A stretch of DNA of 8,672 nucleotides. It comes from Candidatus Cloacimonadota bacterium. Its GTDB lineage: Bacteria; Cloacimonadota; Cloacimonadia; Cloacimonadales; TCS61. The notes beneath the pieces were generated by a model. The model was given only the letters and a program-made list of their open reading frames with translations, searched no databases and was not told the origin of the DNA. Position numbers and translations under genes: made by a program. Numbering within the stretch: the first letter of the stretch is position 1; each line of letters starts with the position of its first letter. Location: assembly GCA_030592835.1 (NCBI GenBank), contig JAUVIJ010000073.1:1-8672 (forward strand), given 5' to 3'. This document shows, piece by piece, positions 6,322 to 8,672 of this stretch.

Positions 6322-7626
6322 TTAATATTTCCCTTTATTTTTCTCAAATCTCTTAAACATCGCTTTGGAAATTTCTTCCGATCGCTCGAAAAGATCACCG
6401 TAGAGATCCTTGGTCACATGGTAATCATCAAGTAGCATTTCATCATTCTTGATCACATACTGACAGCGAGATTCAGTGATCCCAAAAATGAAGTGACCCA
6501 GGAAGTTGTCTGTATTGAAAGGAGTTGCAGGCTCATAATCGAAGATCGAGATATCAACAGGTTCACCTTCTTCAATTCCAAGAGGAAGCCCAAATGCTTT
6601 TTTAAGTTTGAAGTTATTCAAGATAAGAGCATTCATTTCAGGATAGCCAAGATCACAATTTTTATTCAGATATTTTGTAAATATCATAGAATTTTTAAAT
6701 GCTCTCATTGTGCTTGGATGCATTCCGTCAGTTCCCACAGTTGTTTTAATACCTTCTGAAATAAAGTTGGAAACATTTCCTACATTCAATCCGTTGTTCA
6801 TGTTGGAATCTACAGCCTGTACAATAAAGATATTGTGTTTCTTAAGGATTTCCAAATCTTTTTCTATTAAGTTGCTGCAATGGATGTAAAGTGAATCTTT
6901 TCGAACTAATCCGAAACTATCAAATCGCTCGATCAATCCTTTTCCATATTTCTCCATACATTGCATACCATCGATCTCGCCTTCTGCTATATGAACATGG
7001 ACCGGGAAATTTTCGGTTGTATCAGCAATTTTCTGCAGACTTTCATCACTAAGCGTAAATGATGCATGCAAGCCTATCATTCCCTGAACCGATTTCTTCT
7101 TTTGCGCTTTAGCAAAACGAATATTTTCTGATAGAGATCTTTCAAAAAATGCTTTTCCGTTCCTGTCGGAAATTTCAAAGGCGAGTGTTCCGCTAATTCC
7201 ATAGGCATCAAAAACTTCTACCATATCAGAAAGCGCATTTTCTGTGTAACCGGAAATGTGATGATCGAAAACCGTGGTAACACCATGAGAGATAGAATCT
7301 TTCATTGCGATCGCGGTAGACAGTATCATATCTTCTTTGTTTAAAGAATGATCGAGGGTCCACCAGAGATTTTTTAAATTACCTATAAAATCATTGAACG
7401 GAACATCACAGGGAATTCCTTTGGAGAGGATTGAATAGATATGATGATGGGCATTGACCAGTCCCGGCATGATGATCTTACCTGCTGCATCGATTACTCG
7501 TTCAAATTGAGCGCCGTTTTCGGAAAAAGAGATTTTACCGTCGATGATGAAAAGATCCTGTTGTATGATTTGAAAATCCTGTTCTTGTGGAGTAATAATC
7601 CAACCATTCCTGATCTTGATGTTCAT
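6322..7626 (-). CDS. ssnA: SsnA-type amidohydrolase / aminohydrolase
   Basis: A 434-residue metal-dependent hydrolase of the amidohydrolase superfamily (ATZ/TRZ-chlorohydrolase/guanine-deaminase-like branch), resembling E. coli SsnA (442 aa). Visible landmarks are MPGLVNAHHH (53-62; HxH ligands His60 and His62), KNLWW (85-89, shared with SsnA), FDHH (120-123), HVHIAEGE (210-217; His212 ligand, Glu215 likely acid/base), His249 and TDGMH (299-303; Asp300 ligand). The N-terminal strands and the C-terminal IEEGEPVDISIFDY segment form the usual small beta domain. A shared SNMNN segment (274-278) is preceded here by QAVD rather than the HNAR I recall in E. coli. The ATG at 7626 has GAGGAG about six bases upstream. 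It likely shares a transcript with ygfK, 88 bases downstream. It probably opens or deaminates a purine-derived ring; the precise substrate is inferred, not shown. Confidence 0.92.
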   Translation of the reverse strand: MNIKIRNGWIITPQEQDFQIIQQDLFIIDGKISFSENGAQFERVIDAAGKIIMPGLVNAHHHIYSILSKGIPCDVPFNDFIGNLKNLWWTLDHSLNKEDMILSTAIAMKDSISHGVTTVFDHHISGYTENALSDMVEVFDAYGISGTLAFEISDRNGKAFFERSLSENIRFAKAQKKKSVQGMIGLHASFTLSDESLQKIADTTENFPVHVHIAEGEIDGMQCMEKYGKGLIERFDSFGLVRKDSLYIHCSNLIEKDLEILKKHNIFIVQAVDSNMNNGLNVGNVSNFISEGIKTTVGTDGMHPSTMRAFKNSMIFTKYLNKNCDLGYPEMNALILNNFKLKKAFGLPLGIEEGEPVDISIFDYEPATPFNTDNFLGHFIFGITESRCQYVIKNDEMLLDDYHVTKDLYGDLFERSEEISKAMFKRFEKNKGKY

Positions 7627-7641
7627 AATGTCTCCTCGCGG

Positions 7642-7675
7642 AAAATAAATAAGCCCGAACGCTGTTGTCAGGCTT
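7642..7675 (-). promoter_or_regulatory. Leader hairpin with T-rich tail before ssnA
   Basis: On the minus strand AAGCCTGA (7668-7675) pairs with TCGGGCTT (7651-7658) over eight positions, including one G-U, around a nine-base loop. It is followed by ATTTATTTT (7642-7650) and then the ssnA ribosome-binding site. The shape is that of a weak intrinsic terminator inside the 5' leader, so it could attenuate ssnA-ygfK, or end transcription arriving from the CPBP gene. No competing antiterminator arm was recognised. Confidence 0.4.
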
Positions 7676-7703
7676 GTAGCAATAGTTTATCTGAGAGAGT
7701 TAG

Positions 7704-7709
7704 TGTCAA
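7704..7709 (-). promoter_or_regulatory. Possible -35 element upstream of ssnA
   Basis: TTGACA matches the full sigma-70 -35 consensus, 78 bases upstream of the ssnA ATG. The best -10 (TAAACT, 7684-7689) is only 14 bases away, and candidates at 16-17 bases match just three of six positions. The real promoter may lie elsewhere. Confidence 0.2.
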
Positions 7710-7778
7710 ATGATTTTCAATATCTGCATACGTCCGGCAGTTGCAAGATTATGGTGCGACAAGTTCGTCATTTGCTGA

Positions 7779-7928
7779 TTAGAATATTTTTATTAAAAAA
7801 AATACCACAAATCTAATTATTGATATTAAAACAAATGCGATTCCAACTACAATAAATATTTTACCAAGATATTGAATTTCTTTCTTATGTATTTCAAAAT
7901 CCGCTTCAGTTGGTTTTTTCCCAAAAAA
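7779..7928 (-). pseudogene. Start-less 49-codon frame, probable small membrane protein remnant
   Basis: This frame reads GKKPTEADFEIHKKEIQYLG, then a roughly 27-residue run rich in Ile, Val, Phe and Leu suited to one membrane helix, and ends at TAA. It has no in-frame ATG, GTG or TTG; a TGA precedes it. An ATG at 7930-7932 lies one base out of frame across a run of six T, so a single-base deletion there would join it to the frame. No Shine-Dalgarno precedes that ATG. The charged, helix-forming first half looks protein-like rather than random, but A+T-rich DNA easily encodes hydrophobic stretches. It could be a decayed gene, a sequencing slip or chance. No family is recognised. Confidence 0.3.
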
Positions 7929-7950
7929 TCATGTGTTTTTCGATAAGTGT

Positions 7951-7983
7951 CTTAAGTAAAATTTTCGTCTTTTTTTACCTAAG
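7951..7983 (-). terminator. 3' stem-loop after the CPBP gene
   Basis: On the minus strand CTTAGGTAAAA (7973-7983) pairs with TTTTACTTAAG (7951-7961) over 11 positions with one G-U, leaving an 11-base loop. It begins 15 bases after the stop codon. There is no following T tract, so it may protect the transcript end rather than terminate. Confidence 0.35.
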
Positions 7984-7998
7984 TCTATAATCAGTTTA

Positions 7999-8672
7999 TT
8001 ATTTATCAATCAACAAATATACCAAAATATAAGCAGAGGTGATAAAGGTATGTCCAATTACGGGTGCCCAGAGATTTTGTTGTATCCTTCTTAAAACTCC
8101 CCAGAACATTCCCATTAAAAAAAGACAAATAATTATCGAAATACTGATAAGAGTGATCCCAAAAAGCGAAAAAATCGTCACCAGATGATAGGATGTATAA
8201 AAAATTGATAGCAGCGGTATTATCCAGAAATTATTAAACAAACTGTTCAATTGATCATAACAATAACCCCGCCAGAAAATCTCCTCGATCATGCCGTTAA
8301 AAACCAGTACAATCAATAATAATGGGATCTTTACGTTTCCGCTCATTCCCCATTTCTTTATGGATTCGATCACACGTGTTACATCGATTTTATCCATAAA
8401 AAGAAAATAGAAAGCAATTATGATCATAAAAAAGACTAATCCATGAAAAAATCCTACAATAATAGCCTTTTTGCTATTTTTCTTCTTAAATCCAAGAATT
8501 CCAGTAAGATCTTTAAAAGGTCGTTTTTTGATGACAAGTATATCTATCAGTGGGATAAGCAGGCAACACAACAAATAATATAGAACAAAAGTTGAGATAA
8601 CACTATCAATTACGATCAAAGAGACATAAACAGCTAATACCGCAAAGAGCATTAGTGAAATTATATAAATGA
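7999..8672 (-). CDS. CPBP-family intramembrane protease (CAAX/Abi type), 5' end outside window
   Basis: A polytopic membrane protein, very hydrophobic throughout, with about six to seven predicted membrane segments. Counting from the ATG at 8652 (217 residues), the family motif EEIFWR (123-128, EExxxR) is present. The second motif is YTSYH (152-156), with Tyr in place of the usual Phe of FxxxH, and the third is HTFIT (201-205), lacking the Asn/Asp usual in HxxxN/D. These glutamates and histidines would form the active site in the membrane. The ATG at 8652 has no Shine-Dalgarno, and the frame stays open to the window edge (IYIISL precedes it), so the true start is probably upstream. Bacterial members act in protein processing, bacteriocin immunity or unknown roles. 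A 372-base gap and different content suggest it is not part of the catabolic unit. Confidence 0.8.
   Translation of the reverse strand, partial: IYIISLMLFAVLAVYVSLIVIDSVISTFVLYYLLCCLLIPLIDILVIKKRPFKDLTGILGFKKKNSKKAIIVGFFHGLVFFMIIIAFYFLFMDKIDVTRVIESIKKWGMSGNVKIPLLLIVLVFNGMIEEIFWRGYCYDQLNSLFNNFWIIPLLSIFYTSYHLVTIFSLFGITLISISIIICLFLMGMFWGVLRRIQQNLWAPVIGHTFITSAYILVYLLIDK

Larger units (their letters stand above)
7627..7998. other. Gap between the CPBP protease gene and ssnA
   Basis: A 372-base stretch without an intact recognised gene. Reading along the minus strand it contains an 11-bp stem-loop 15 bases after the protease stop codon (7951-7983), an open frame without a start codon encoding a hydrophobic-tailed peptide (7779-7928), a consensus-like TTGACA (7704-7709) with no good -10 partner, and a hairpin with a T-rich tail just before the ssnA ribosome-binding site (7642-7675). 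I saw no tRNA and no purine-riboswitch core in it. Confidence 0.5.

Noticed and set aside
503..7713. Numerous plus-strand open frames of 60-110 codons across the window, plus a 90-codon minus-strand frame at 4433-4705
   Set aside because: All lie within the minus-strand genes or run only slightly past their ends, lack recognisable domains and good ribosome-binding sites, and read as shadow frames.
7627..7780. Purine-type riboswitch before ssnA
   Set aside because: Suggested by pathway context, but the conserved purine-aptamer loop sequences and three-way junction were not recognisable; only a simple hairpin is seen.
1..8672. CRISPR array, tRNA, insertion sequence or phage attachment site
   Set aside because: No regularly spaced direct repeats, no cloverleaf-type sequence and no transposase or integrase coding region were seen.

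Overview
The window carries the end of a purine/uric-acid-type catabolic cluster from an A+T-rich, probably anaerobic bacterium with strong Shine-Dalgarno sites. Every supported gene lies on the minus strand. The lineage cannot be fixed from the sequence. The low G+C, the Fe-S-rich YgfK protein and the compact catabolic cluster fit a fermentative anaerobe such as a Cloacimonadota-, Spirochaetota- or Bacteroidota-like organism, but that is inference only.

Layout, in the direction of transcription (right to left). A CPBP-family membrane protease runs off the right edge (7999-8672). A 372-bp gap follows, holding a 3' stem-loop, a 49-codon broken membrane-peptide frame and a leader hairpin. Next come ssnA (6322-7626) and ygfK (3117-6233), which look like one transcription unit ending at a candidate terminator (3001-3039). 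A near-consensus promoter (2947-2974) then opens a second unit: a 29-residue leader ORF (2821-2910), a YgeW-like carbamoyltransferase (1663-2739), a second divergent carbamoyltransferase (455-1492), and a carbamate kinase cut by the left edge (1-277).

How the genes fit together. In E. coli the homologues ygeW, yqeA (carbamate kinase), ygfK and ssnA sit in one cluster, and related clusters have been linked to anaerobic uric-acid/purine breakdown in gut bacteria. Family knowledge suggests that SsnA is an amidohydrolase acting on a purine or ureido intermediate, and YgfK a flavin/Fe-S oxidoreductase moving electrons. The carbamoyltransferases would release carbamoyl phosphate from a ureido intermediate, and carbamate kinase would turn that into ATP. 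The unusual point is two tandem, divergent transcarbamoylases, neither with the ornithine-type SMG motif, feeding one carbamate kinase.

The most unexpected non-coding pattern is that all three short gaps between consecutive genes (ssnA/ygfK, the two transferases, transferase/kinase) hold an inverted repeat. One arm starts just after the upstream stop codon and the other ends just before the next ribosome-binding site, so in RNA each could fold the gap out and bring stop and start together. A palindrome, ACCTT-N3-AAGGT, recurs in two of these gaps.
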